From: Actinomadura sp. 7K507
Lineage (GTDB): Bacteria; Actinomycetota; Actinomycetes; Streptosporangiales; Streptosporangiaceae
Assembly (NCBI RefSeq): GCF_004348425.1
Contig: NZ_SMKK01000081.1
Span: 1-35,710, forward strand
DNA length: 35,710 nucleotides
Direction: 5' to 3'
A model generated the notes under the pieces. The model was not told where the DNA came from, did not search any database, and was given only the letters and a program-made list of their open reading frames with translations. Below are positions 28,931-35,710 of this stretch, piece by piece; the stretch's first letter is position 1, and each line of letters begins with the position of its first letter. A program made the translations under genes and the position numbers.

Positions 28931-29951
28931 GGGCGCTTCCCGCCAGGACGGCCCCATCCTGGAGGCCGACGGCCTCGTCAAGCACTACCCGGTGACCCGC
29001 GGGGTGGTGCTCCGACGCGCGGTCGGGCAGGTCAAGGCCGTGGACGGCGTCGACCTGGAACTGCGCCGCGGCGAGACCCTCGGCGTCGTCGGCGAGTCCG
29101 GATGCGGCAAGTCGACGCTCGCCAGGCTGCTGCTCGCCGCCGAACGCCCCACGGCCGGCACCGTCCGCTTCGCCGGGCGCGACATCTTCGCGCTGCCCAG
29201 ACGCGAGCTGCGGGCGCTGCGCCGCCGCATCCAGATCGTCCTCCAGGACCCCTACTCGTCCCTCAATCCCCGCATGACGGTCGGCGACATCGTGGGGGAG
29301 CCGTTCGCGATCCACCCGGAGGCGGCGCCGAAGGGGGAGCGGCGGGCGCGCGTGCGGGAGCTGCTGGAGCTCGTCGGCCTCGACCCCGGCCACGTCGACC
29401 GCTACCCGCACCAGTTCTCCGGCGGGCAGCGCCAGCGCGTCGGCATCGCCCGCGCCCTCGCGCTGCGCCCCGACGTGCTCGTGTGCGACGAGCCCGTGTC
29501 CGCGCTGGACGTCTCCGTCCAGGCGCAGGTCATGAACCTGCTCGCCGAGCTGCGCCGGGAGCTGGGCCTGGCGCAGGTGTTCATCGCGCACGACCTGGCC
29601 GCCGTCCGCCACATCTCCGACCGCGTCGCCGTCATGTACCTGGGCAAGGTCGTCGAGACCGGCGACGAGACCCAGATCTACGAGCACCCGACGCACCCCT
29701 ACACGCAGGCGCTGCTGTCGGCCGTTCCCGTGCCCGACCCGGACGCCCCCGGCTGGTCCGGCCAGATCCGTCTCGAGGGGGAGCCGCCGTCGCCGCTGGA
29801 TCCGCCGTCCGGCTGCCGGTTCCGGACCCGCTGCTGGAAGGCGCGGGACGTGTGCGCCGAGCGGGAACCCGGCCTGGAGGCGCGGGACGGTTCCGCCCAC
29901 CCCAGCGCGTGCCATTTCGCGGCGGAGGAGACCCTCACCGAGCAAACCTGA
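28914..29951 (+). CDS. Peptide ABC transporter ATP-binding protein, DppF/OppF type
   Basis: This is the second ATPase of the importer, 345 residues. Walker A is GESGCGKSTLARLLLAAERP, the Q-loop VLQDPYSSLNPRM, the signature FSGGQRQRVGIARALALRP, Walker B VLVCDEPVSALD, and the H-loop IAHDLAAVRHIS. The C-terminal oligopeptide module is GCRFRTRCWKARDVCA. The GTG start at 28914 has GAGGAGG about ten bases upstream and lies inside the end of the previous gene, so the two are coupled. This closes a complete five-gene peptide importer. Confidence 0.93.
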   Translation: MPDPNEGASRQDGPILEADGLVKHYPVTRGVVLRRAVGQVKAVDGVDLELRRGETLGVVGESGCGKSTLARLLLAAERPTAGTVRFAGRDIFALPRRELRALRRRIQIVLQDPYSSLNPRMTVGDIVGEPFAIHPEAAPKGERRARVRELLELVGLDPGHVDRYPHQFSGGQRQRVGIARALALRPDVLVCDEPVSALDVSVQAQVMNLLAELRRELGLAQVFIAHDLAAVRHISDRVAVMYLGKVVETGDETQIYEHPTHPYTQALLSAVPVPDPDAPGWSGQIRLEGEPPSPLDPPSGCRFRTRCWKARDVCAEREPGLEARDGSAHPSACHFAAEETLTEQT

Positions 29952-29981
29952 CGTTCCGCGGGCCCCTCGCGAGGCGTTCCG

Positions 29982-29987
29982 TAAGGT
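29982..29987 (+). promoter_or_regulatory. -10 box of a leaderless promoter (spermidine-synthase-like gene)
   Basis: TAAGGT is followed by seven bases and the ATG at 29995. This favours ATG 29995 over an in-frame upstream start at 29986 and makes the gene independent of the transporter operon. Confidence 0.55.
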
Positions 29988-29994
29988 GGGTGCC

Positions 29995-30855
29995 ATGGCG
30001 CGCAAGGGCAGGCACGGTCCCCGGGCGAACGTCTACAGGATCGACGGCGGCGAGGCCGAGCTGCTGCGGGACGCCGACCGCGACGGCGGCTGGATGCTGC
30101 TCGTCGGAGGCATCCCCCAGTCGTACGTGAACCTGTCCGACCCCACCTACCTCGACTTCGAGTACATGCGGCTGATGGGCGACGTGGTCGACTCCCTCGG
30201 CGTGGACGGCCAGGCGTTCGACGCCGTCCACGTCGGCGGCGCCGGCTGCACCCTGCCGCGCTACATCGCCGCGACCCGGCCCGGGTCCCGGCAGATCGTC
30301 CTGGAGCCGGACGCGGAGCTGGTGCGGCTCGTCCGCGAGCAGCTCCCGGTCAAGGGGATCGCGGGCCTGCGCATCCGGATCACCGACGGCCGGGCGGGCA
30401 TCGCCGCGCTCGCCGACGAGGCCGACGACCTCGTCGTGATGGACGCGTTCTCCGAGGCGTCCATGCCGGCCGAACTCGCGACCCGCGAGTTCGTGCTGGA
30501 CGCCGCGCGGGTGCTGCGGCCCCCCGGCGTCTACATGGTCAACGTCGCCGACGGGTTCCGGCTGCCGTTCGCGCGCCGGGTCGCCGCGACCGTGCGGTCG
30601 GTGTTCCGGCACACGCTGCTGATGGGCGACCCGGGCGTGCTGCGCGGCCGCCGGTTCGGCAACCTCATCGTGGCCGGGTCGCGCGAGGCGCTGCCGGTCG
30701 CGGACCTGACCCGCCGCGCGGCGGGCGGCGTGGTCCGGGCCCGGCTGCTGGAGGGCGGCGACCTCGCCGCGTTCTGCGCGGGCGCCGCGCCGCTGCGCGA
30801 CGGCGAGGAGATCGTCGCGCCGGTCCCGCCGCCGCAGGCCTTCGGGAAGTCCTGA
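29995..30855 (+). CDS. Spermidine-synthase-like methyltransferase-fold protein
   Basis: The 286-residue protein has the polyamine aminopropyltransferase fold: QSYVNLSDPTYLDFEYMRLM at the N-terminal side (the substrate region), VHVGGAGCTLPRYIAATRPG as the nucleotide-cofactor motif I, IVLEPDAELVRLVREQL with the acidic residue after strand 2, and DLVVMDAFSEASMPAELATR where polyamine synthases have the catalytic Asp. It lacks the membrane domain found in some fused actinobacterial relatives. Many such proteins are not true spermidine synthases, so only the fold is claimed. Its start is set by the -10 box. A small hairpin follows its stop. Confidence 0.8.
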   Translation: MARKGRHGPRANVYRIDGGEAELLRDADRDGGWMLLVGGIPQSYVNLSDPTYLDFEYMRLMGDVVDSLGVDGQAFDAVHVGGAGCTLPRYIAATRPGSRQIVLEPDAELVRLVREQLPVKGIAGLRIRITDGRAGIAALADEADDLVVMDAFSEASMPAELATREFVLDAARVLRPPGVYMVNVADGFRLPFARRVAATVRSVFRHTLLMGDPGVLRGRRFGNLIVAGSREALPVADLTRRAAGGVVRARLLEGGDLAAFCAGAAPLRDGEEIVAPVPPPQAFGKS

Positions 30856-30864
30856 TGCCGCCCG

Positions 30865-30881
30865 CCGGATGTCGCATCCGG
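30865..30881 (+). terminator. Small hairpin after the spermidine-synthase-like gene
   Basis: CCGGATG and CATCCGG pair perfectly (7 bp) around the three-base loop TCG, ten bases after the stop codon. There is no T-run, so termination is only possible, not established. Confidence 0.35.
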
Positions 30882-30933
30882 GGAGCCCGTCCAGTCCATC
30901 CTGACGGAGAAGAGGGCCGATGAAGGAGGAGAC

Positions 30934-31707
30934 ATGATCGTCGTGACCGGAGCGAGCGGCACGCTCGGCCGGCCGCTCACCCGCCTGCTGGCCGAGGCCG
31001 GGGCGGACGTGCACGGGCTGAGCCGCCGCGCCAGGGAGCCGGAGGACGGCGTCACCTGGCACAAGGGCGACCTGTCCACCGGCGAGGGCATCGACGCGGC
31101 GCTCGAAGGCACCGGGACGATCGTGCACTGCGCCAGCGACCCGTTCCACACCAAGCGGGACCTGCCCGCCGCGAAACGGCTGATCGAGGCCGCGCGGCGG
31201 CAGGGCGCCCCGCACCTGATCTACATCTCGATCGTGGGCGTGGACAAGATCCCCTACAGCTACTACCGGACCAAGTACGCGGTGGAGCGGCTCATCGAGC
31301 GTTCCGGGCTGCCGTACACGATCCTGCGGACCACGCAGTTCCACACCCTCCCGGACATGGTCTTCAACGTCCTCACCAAGATCCCCGGTGTCGCCGCGAT
31401 GCCGAAGGGCCTGCGCGACCAGCCGATCGAGGTCGGCGAGGTGGCCGAGCGGCTCGCGCAGCTGGCGCTGGCGGGCGGGCCCGCGCGCCGGGTCGACGAC
31501 ATGGGCGGCCCGGAGGTCCTGACCGCCGAGGAGATGCTCCAGGCGTACCTGCGGGCCCGGGGGCTGAACAGGCCCGTCCGCCTGCCGCTCCCACTGCCGG
31601 GAAAGGCGGGCCGCGGATTCCGGGACGGGCACCACCTGACGCCCGGCCACGCCGTCGGGAAGCGGACCTGGCGGCAATTCCTGGACGAGCGCCATGCACG
31701 AACATGA
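30934..31707 (+). CDS. NAD(P)-binding atypical SDR / NmrA-like oxidoreductase
   Basis: The 257-residue protein has an N-terminal Rossmann motif IVVTGASGTLGRPLTRLLAE (TGxxGxxG) and the atypical SDR pattern VTWHKGDLST, then IVHCASDPFHTKRDL, HLIYISIVGVDKIPYSYYRT with KYAVERLIERSGLPYTILRT. YxxxK is present as YYRTK. Such proteins act as NAD(P)H-dependent reductases or redox sensors; the substrate is unknown. The ATG has a strong GAAGGAGGA Shine-Dalgarno, in contrast with its leaderless neighbours on either side. Confidence 0.88.
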   Translation: MIVVTGASGTLGRPLTRLLAEAGADVHGLSRRAREPEDGVTWHKGDLSTGEGIDAALEGTGTIVHCASDPFHTKRDLPAAKRLIEAARRQGAPHLIYISIVGVDKIPYSYYRTKYAVERLIERSGLPYTILRTTQFHTLPDMVFNVLTKIPGVAAMPKGLRDQPIEVGEVAERLAQLALAGGPARRVDDMGGPEVLTAEEMLQAYLRARGLNRPVRLPLPLPGKAGRGFRDGHHLTPGHAVGKRTWRQFLDERHART

Positions 31708-31765
31708 ACTCGATCCCGGGCCGGATTCCCCGGCCGTATAGGCCTCACGCGGGGCCTCCATGTCC

Positions 31766-31771
31766 CATAAT
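31766..31771 (+). promoter_or_regulatory. -10 box of a leaderless promoter (phosphatase gene)
   Basis: CATAAT is followed by six bases and the ATG at 31778. It replaces the in-frame ATG at 31760 as the likely start. It is close to the TATAAT consensus. Confidence 0.55.
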
Positions 31772-31777
31772 CGAGCG

Positions 31778-33775
31778 ATGGAGTCGTCCACCCGAATTCT
31801 GATTCTCGGCATGGATTCGTCGGGTCGAATACTCCAGTTCGACCGCAACGCCGCCGCCGTCCTGGCCCCGGGGGGCGATGACCTGCAGGGCGCCGACCTC
31901 GACGAGGTGATACCCGGCGCGCGGGAGCCGCTGCTGGAGGCGGTCAAGGCCGGACGGGAGCGCACCGCGATGCTCGCGGTCGACAACCCGGAGGGCGGCA
32001 TGCTCGACGCGGTCGTCACCGTCCACCCCATGAGCGGCGGCGCGCCCGACGTCGTGGCGCTCGCCGTCGTCCGGGTGCCGGTGCCGCTCGCGGACCGGTT
32101 CGTCGACCCCGCGGTGATCCGCCGGGCGCTGCTGGACGACGCGCTCCCGCGGATCGGCTCCACCCTCGACCTCGAGATGCTGGCGCGCGGCCTGATGGAC
32201 GTGCTCATCCCGCACTTCTGCAACGCGGGCGCCCTGCTCCTGCTGGAGCGCCACATCGACGCCGACGAGCCGCCGGACGGCCCGGACGGCCCGCAGATGC
32301 GCCGCATGGCGATCGGTTTCGACGACGACGATCCGGCCTGGGACGCGACGTTCCCGACCGGCGAGTCGCTCGTCTTCCCGGAGGGCACGCCGCACGCGCT
32401 GTGCATGGAGTCGGGCGAGCCGGTGCTGCGCGCCCTCGGCGGCGAGGGCGCCGCGAATCTCGCGGCCGCCTGGCGCCGGCCGCCGGTCGCCGACCTGCTC
32501 AAGGGCGCCTCGATGCTGCTGCTGCCGATCACGTCCGCGGCGGGCGTCCTCGGATTCTTCGCCTGCACCCGCAACGTCGCGCACCGCCCGTTCGACGCCT
32601 ACGACGTCGAGATCGGGATGGAGTTCGCCAACCGGGCGTCCATCTTCGTCGAGAGCGCCCGGCAGTACTCGCGCGAGCGGGCCACCGCCCTCACGCTCCA
32701 GCGGAGCCTCCTGCCGACCGGGCTGTCGGCGCCGTCACCGGTCGAGGTGCACCACCGCTACCTGCCGGGCAGCCGCCTCATCGAGGTCGGCGGCGACTGG
32801 TACGAGTCGATCGCGCTGCCCGGCGCGCGGGTCGCGCTGGTGGTCGGGGACGTGGCCGGCCACGGCGTGAAGGCCGCCGTCACCATGGGGCGCCTCCGCA
32901 CCGCCATCCACACCCTCGCGGGGCTCGAACTGCCGCCCGCCGAGGCCCTGGAACGGCTCGACTCGCTGATGCGCACGCTCGGCGAGCGCGAGCCGCACTT
33001 CGCCACCTGCGCCTACGTCGTCTACGACGCGGTCAGCGGCCGGTGCGAGGTCGCCAGCGCGGGGCACCTGCCGCCGCTGCTCGCCCCGCCCGGCGCCGAC
33101 TCGAGGTACCTGCCGGTGCCGCCCGCTCCGCCGCTCGGCGTCGGCGGCGACGGCCCGATCGTCAGCCGCGAGTTCACCGTCGAGGACGGGACGCTGCTGT
33201 TCCTCTACACCGACGGGCTGGTGGAGAACCGGGCCCGCGACATCGACGACGGGCTGGCGCGGCTGCAGGCGACGTTCGGGCCCGGAGCCGCCGCCCGCCC
33301 CCTGGAGGACCTGTGCCAGGCGGCGCTCGACGGCGTCTACGACGACCAGCACCGCGACGACATCGCGATGCTCGTGGCCCGGCTGGCGCGCATCCCGGCC
33401 GACCACCACGCCACCTGGGAACTGCCCGCCGAGCCCGCCGCCGTCCGCCGCGCCCGCGGCCTCATCCGCGACCGGCTCGCCCACTGGGGCCTGGAGGACA
33501 TGGCCCACTCGACGATGCTGCTGGCCTCCGAGCTGGTCACCAACGCGATCCGGCACGCGGGCGGCCGGATCACGCTGCGGCTGGTGCGGGAGGGCGGCCT
33601 GGTCTGCGAGGTCTTCGACTCCTCCGACGGACGTCCCCGGATCCACCACGACGACGAGGACGACATGATCGAGACGGGCCGGGGCCTGCACGTGGTGGGG
33701 CGGCTGGCCCAGCGGTGGGGCGTGCGCCGCACCATCGGCGGCAAGGTCGTCTGGTGCGAGCAGGAACTGCCCTGA
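31778..33775 (+). CDS. PAS/GAF-SpoIIE (PP2C) phosphatase fused to an RsbW-like ATPase domain
   Basis: The 665-residue signalling protein has four parts. A PAS-like start covers residues 1-110 (ILILGMDSSGRILQFDRNAA). A GAF domain spans about 120-300. The SpoIIE/PP2C domain spans about 320-530, with metal-binding VGGDWYESIALPGARVALVV, GDVAGHGVKAA, LFLYTDGLVENRARDIDDGL and DDIAMLVARL. A C-terminal GHKL ATPase has ELVTNAIRHAGGRITLRLV (N box) and ETGRGLHVVGRLAQRWGVRR. In such proteins the phosphatase reactivates anti-anti-sigma factors and the ATPase domain can act as anti-sigma kinase, here in one chain. No sigma or STAS gene is adjacent, so the partner is elsewhere. It is cytoplasmic. Confidence 0.9.
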   Translation: MESSTRILILGMDSSGRILQFDRNAAAVLAPGGDDLQGADLDEVIPGAREPLLEAVKAGRERTAMLAVDNPEGGMLDAVVTVHPMSGGAPDVVALAVVRVPVPLADRFVDPAVIRRALLDDALPRIGSTLDLEMLARGLMDVLIPHFCNAGALLLLERHIDADEPPDGPDGPQMRRMAIGFDDDDPAWDATFPTGESLVFPEGTPHALCMESGEPVLRALGGEGAANLAAAWRRPPVADLLKGASMLLLPITSAAGVLGFFACTRNVAHRPFDAYDVEIGMEFANRASIFVESARQYSRERATALTLQRSLLPTGLSAPSPVEVHHRYLPGSRLIEVGGDWYESIALPGARVALVVGDVAGHGVKAAVTMGRLRTAIHTLAGLELPPAEALERLDSLMRTLGEREPHFATCAYVVYDAVSGRCEVASAGHLPPLLAPPGADSRYLPVPPAPPLGVGGDGPIVSREFTVEDGTLLFLYTDGLVENRARDIDDGLARLQATFGPGAAARPLEDLCQAALDGVYDDQHRDDIAMLVARLARIPADHHATWELPAEPAAVRRARGLIRDRLAHWGLEDMAHSTMLLASELVTNAIRHAGGRITLRLVREGGLVCEVFDSSDGRPRIHHDDEDDMIETGRGLHVVGRLAQRWGVRRTIGGKVVWCEQELP

Positions 33776-33812
33776 CCCCCTGACCCCTGGGGGCGCGGGT
33801 GGTGGCGCGGGG

Positions 33813-33866
33813 TCAGCGCGGCATCGAGACTCAGCGCAGCACCGAGACTCAGCGCAGCACCGAGAC
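33813..33866 (-). repeat. 18-bp tandem repeat, 3 copies, across the VanY-like gene's stop codon
   Basis: TCAGCGCAGCACCGAGAC at 33849-33866 and 33831-33848 are identical; the copy at 33813-33830 differs by two bases. On the minus strand each unit reads VSVLR-stop, so the last five codons plus the stop of the VanY-like gene are copied twice more downstream. Any slip inside the array would keep the same protein end. Confidence 0.9.
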
Positions 33867-35006
33867 GTGTATGTGGTCGTAGTGGTTCTGCGTGAGGCTT
33901 CCGCGGTCCTCCATCGGGCGCCAGCCGCCGCCTCGCACGTTCCAGATGTGCTGCTTCCAGATGACGTAGGAGACCCCGAGCCGCCGCGCGTTCTCGACGA
34001 GGTATCCGGCGACCTGGTCGCCGTGCCGCAGCGCGCTCTTGCTCGGCATCCGCCCGCCGGTGCTCTCCATGAAGTCGCAGGCGCGGCCGTGGCCGTGGTC
34101 CTGCGCGTCGGCGGTGGAGCGGTAGCACCCGATCGTCGGGAACGGGCCGAACAGCCTGGCGATCTCCAGCACCAGGGCCCGCATCGTGGGCGTCATCCTG
34201 TTGCCGGTGATCGGGCTCGACGCGCCCGCCACCCCGTCGGGGCGGCCGGTGACCCGGGGGCCTCCCCGCTGCTCGGCGGGCTTCTCCTGCGGGGTCTGGG
34301 CCGCCGTCAGCGCCGCCACCTTCGTGCCGCGGGGCAGGACCTTCTTCAGCCGCGCCGACAGCTTCTTCACGTCGGCCTTCGGGGCGCTGATGACCAGGCC
34401 GTTCCCGTCCGGCATGCCGAGCGCCCTGGCCTGCCTGCGGGACACGACGGCGTCGATGTCGCCGATGCCCATCGAGGCGTAGGCGCCGACGCGCACGCGG
34501 CCCGCGCCCTCGCTGCCGCCCGCGGGGACGACCGCGCCGAGCGGCATCGTCCCCTCGCGGCTCCGCTCGAACGACAGCGCCAGGCCGCCGGACGCGATCG
34601 TCCGCCACAGCTGGTCGGACTCGGCCGTCGTCTTGGGCGCGAACGCCCGGAACTTCGACGGGTCCACACCGAGAAGGCCCATGCGGCGTCCGCCGACGTT
34701 GGCGCGCGCGGCGTCCACGACCGTGACCCCGGCGACGCCCTTCAGGTCCTTGGCGCGCTCGACGGCCCCGGGCGGGAGCGGGGACGTCCCCGCGACCAGC
34801 AGGTGCGGCGTGTAGCGGCGGGTCAGCGGCGCGACCTCCGGGGCCCGGGGCGCCGAACCCCGGTCCACCGACACCAGGTCCTCCGCCTTGGTGGGCTCCT
34901 CGTCCAGATGCCCCGAGACGAGGACGGTCACGTTGGCCGCCAGGGTGAGCGCGATCGCCGCCGCGACGGTCGAGGCCAGCGCCCTGCGGCGTGCGGTCAG
35001 TCCCAC
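33849..35006 (-). CDS. Membrane-anchored protein with MacB-like and VanY/LAS-type C-terminal domain
   Basis: From GTG 35006 this is a 385-residue exported protein. An N-terminal signal-anchor (ALASTVAAAIALTLAANVTV) is followed by a region with GVDPSKFRAFAP and AVVSRRQARALGMPDGNGLV, reminiscent of the extracellular domain of MacB/FtsX permeases (inference). The C-terminal domain (about 270-385) has DHGHGRACDF with an HxxGxAxD arrangement (H304, D311) and NHYDHIHVSVL with HxH (H378, H380). These are the zinc ligands of VanY-type LAS peptidases, with Asp instead of Ser before the first His. Cell-wall peptide cleavage is possible but unproven. The start overlaps the DUF4253 stop by ten bases. A fungal-like ARB_07466 domain name has also been used for this type of C-terminus. 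Confidence 0.75.
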   Translation of the reverse strand: MGLTARRRALASTVAAAIALTLAANVTVLVSGHLDEEPTKAEDLVSVDRGSAPRAPEVAPLTRRYTPHLLVAGTSPLPPGAVERAKDLKGVAGVTVVDAARANVGGRRMGLLGVDPSKFRAFAPKTTAESDQLWRTIASGGLALSFERSREGTMPLGAVVPAGGSEGAGRVRVGAYASMGIGDIDAVVSRRQARALGMPDGNGLVISAPKADVKKLSARLKKVLPRGTKVAALTAAQTPQEKPAEQRGGPRVTGRPDGVAGASSPITGNRMTPTMRALVLEIARLFGPFPTIGCYRSTADAQDHGHGRACDFMESTGGRMPSKSALRHGDQVAGYLVENARRLGVSYVIWKQHIWNVRGGGWRPMEDRGSLTQNHYDHIHVSVLR

Positions 35007-35710
35007 CAGAACGTCCAGTGGGTCTTGCCGCGGATCTCCTCGGCGTAGCCGGCGAGCGTCCCTGGGCCCTGGAAAAGGATGTCCGGGCAGAACGTCCAGT
35101 GCTCGGCCGCGACGTGGACGGCGTGCCGGGCCGTGACCGGCGGCGCGGCGACGCTGAGCTCCAGGGTGTTGAAGCCGAGCCCGACGACGCGGGCGCCGAA
35201 GCGGTCCTCCCAGCTCCGCAGGACGGCGGCGAGCGGCGCCGTCCACTCGTTGTGGTTGAGGGCGCCCTGCCAGCCGGCGGCGGCCAGGGCGTCGGCGCCC
35301 CGCTCCACCGCGGCGAGGCCCAGCGGCACGCCGCGGCGGGCGAGCACGCGGGCGTACCGGTCGGCCATGGCGTCCGGGTCGTCGACCGGGATGCCGGGCG
35401 GGGCGGGTCCCGGGCAGTGCCGCCCGTAGGGGGCGAGGTCGTCGTAGTCCTCTTCGGCCGCCCGCTCCGCCCAGTCGGCCCACACCTCGGCCATGAACGC
35501 GTGGGGAAGGTAGTTGCCGATCTCGGACACCGGCTCGGGTGCGATCTGGCCGGACGCCCAGGGCTGGTCGGTCTCGTCCATCAGCAGCGGCCAGAGGCCC
35601 GAACGGTGGTGCTCGGCCCGCAGGTCGCGCCACAGCTCCCCGCGGACGGGCTCGTCGCTCAGCCAGAAGGCGGGGCGCAGGAGCGGCCGCCGCTGCGGGT
35701 AGCCGGGATC
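34997..35710 (-). CDS. DUF4253 domain protein (5' end outside the window)
   Basis: The minus-strand frame is open to the window edge; 237 residues are visible and the start is beyond 35710. The C-terminal domain matches DUF4253: LAAVLRSWEDRFGARVVGLG, then FNTLELSVAAPPVTARHAVH, VAAEHWTFCPDILFQGPGTL and WTFWWD at the end. The upstream part (PAFWLSDEPVRGELWRDLRA, then GLWPLLMDETDQPW) is typical of the same proteins. DUF4253 has no known activity, and relatives are often near secretion or immunity loci. The stop (TGA at 34997-34999) lies within the overlap with the VanY-like gene, whose GTG at 35006 lies ten bases inside this frame, so the two form one translation unit. Confidence 0.85.
   Translation of the reverse strand, partial: DPGYPQRRPLLRPAFWLSDEPVRGELWRDLRAEHHRSGLWPLLMDETDQPWASGQIAPEPVSEIGNYLPHAFMAEVWADWAERAAEEDYDDLAPYGRHCPGPAPPGIPVDDPDAMADRYARVLARRGVPLGLAAVERGADALAAAGWQGALNHNEWTAPLAAVLRSWEDRFGARVVGLGFNTLELSVAAPPVTARHAVHVAAEHWTFCPDILFQGPGTLAGYAEEIRGKTHWTFWWD

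Noticed and set aside
33781..33815. TGACCCC / GGGGTCA inverted repeat after the phosphatase gene
   Set aside because: The loop is 21 bases and partly GC-rich; the TGACCCC copies are also tandem. Termination between the convergent genes is plausible but not shown.

Overview
The window is very GC-rich actinobacterial DNA. It carries mycothiol-dependent-isomerase and DinB family genes, DUF5302 and DUF2795 proteins, two cytochromes P450, many GTG starts and leaderless-type promoters. The end of the 23S gene, the 5S gene and the protein set suggest Streptosporangiales, perhaps an Actinomadura-like member of Thermomonosporaceae; that placement is an inference.

Layout. 1-414: the 3' end of an rRNA operon (23S tail, 5S, strong terminator). 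431-2098: a decay zone holding a frameshifted TPR gene and the remains of a divergent MFS exporter/TetR pair. 2146-5331: small accessory genes, namely a TetR regulator with a perfect palindromic operator coupled to a PaaI-type thioesterase, a SUKH (SMI1/KNR4) protein, a DinB/DUF664 protein and a maleylpyruvate-isomerase-like protein. 5603-10260: a secreted peptidoglycan-binding protein, a MurA homologue with Asp at the usual catalytic Cys position, a protein of unknown function, a P450 and an alpha/alpha-toroid-like protein. 10360-15812: acyl-CoA synthetase, FAD aromatic-hydroxylase-type monooxygenase and a short-form aconitase; the last two are translationally coupled and the aconitase opens with a 12-unit 15-bp minisatellite. 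15873-19700: DUF2795 protein, small acidic protein, a P450 lacking the ExxR arginine, a DUF5302 protein and a broken secreted-protein gene. 19878-24103: a minus-strand run (PPOX flavoprotein, MBL-fold hydrolase, Lys/Glu-repeat coiled-coil protein, M20 peptidase). 24327-29951: a complete five-gene oligopeptide ABC transporter, divergent from the M20 peptidase, which could digest the imported peptides. 29995-33775: spermidine-synthase-like protein, atypical SDR, and a PAS/GAF/SpoIIE phosphatase/anti-sigma-kinase fusion. 33849-35710: a membrane-anchored VanY-like protein overlapping a DUF4253 gene that runs off the window.

Two patterns cut across gene boundaries. First, at least nine genes have a TANNNT-like -10 box ending 6 or 7 bases before an ATG or GTG, usually with no Shine-Dalgarno, predicting leaderless mRNAs; the internal genes of the operons use Shine-Dalgarno sites or start/stop overlaps instead. 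Second, from about 12 kb to 34 kb short tandem duplications of 9-18 bp recur at the ends of unrelated genes and in spacers. Those clearly inside coding sequence all have periods divisible by three. No known defence, CRISPR, prophage or insertion element is visible, and no tRNA was recognised.
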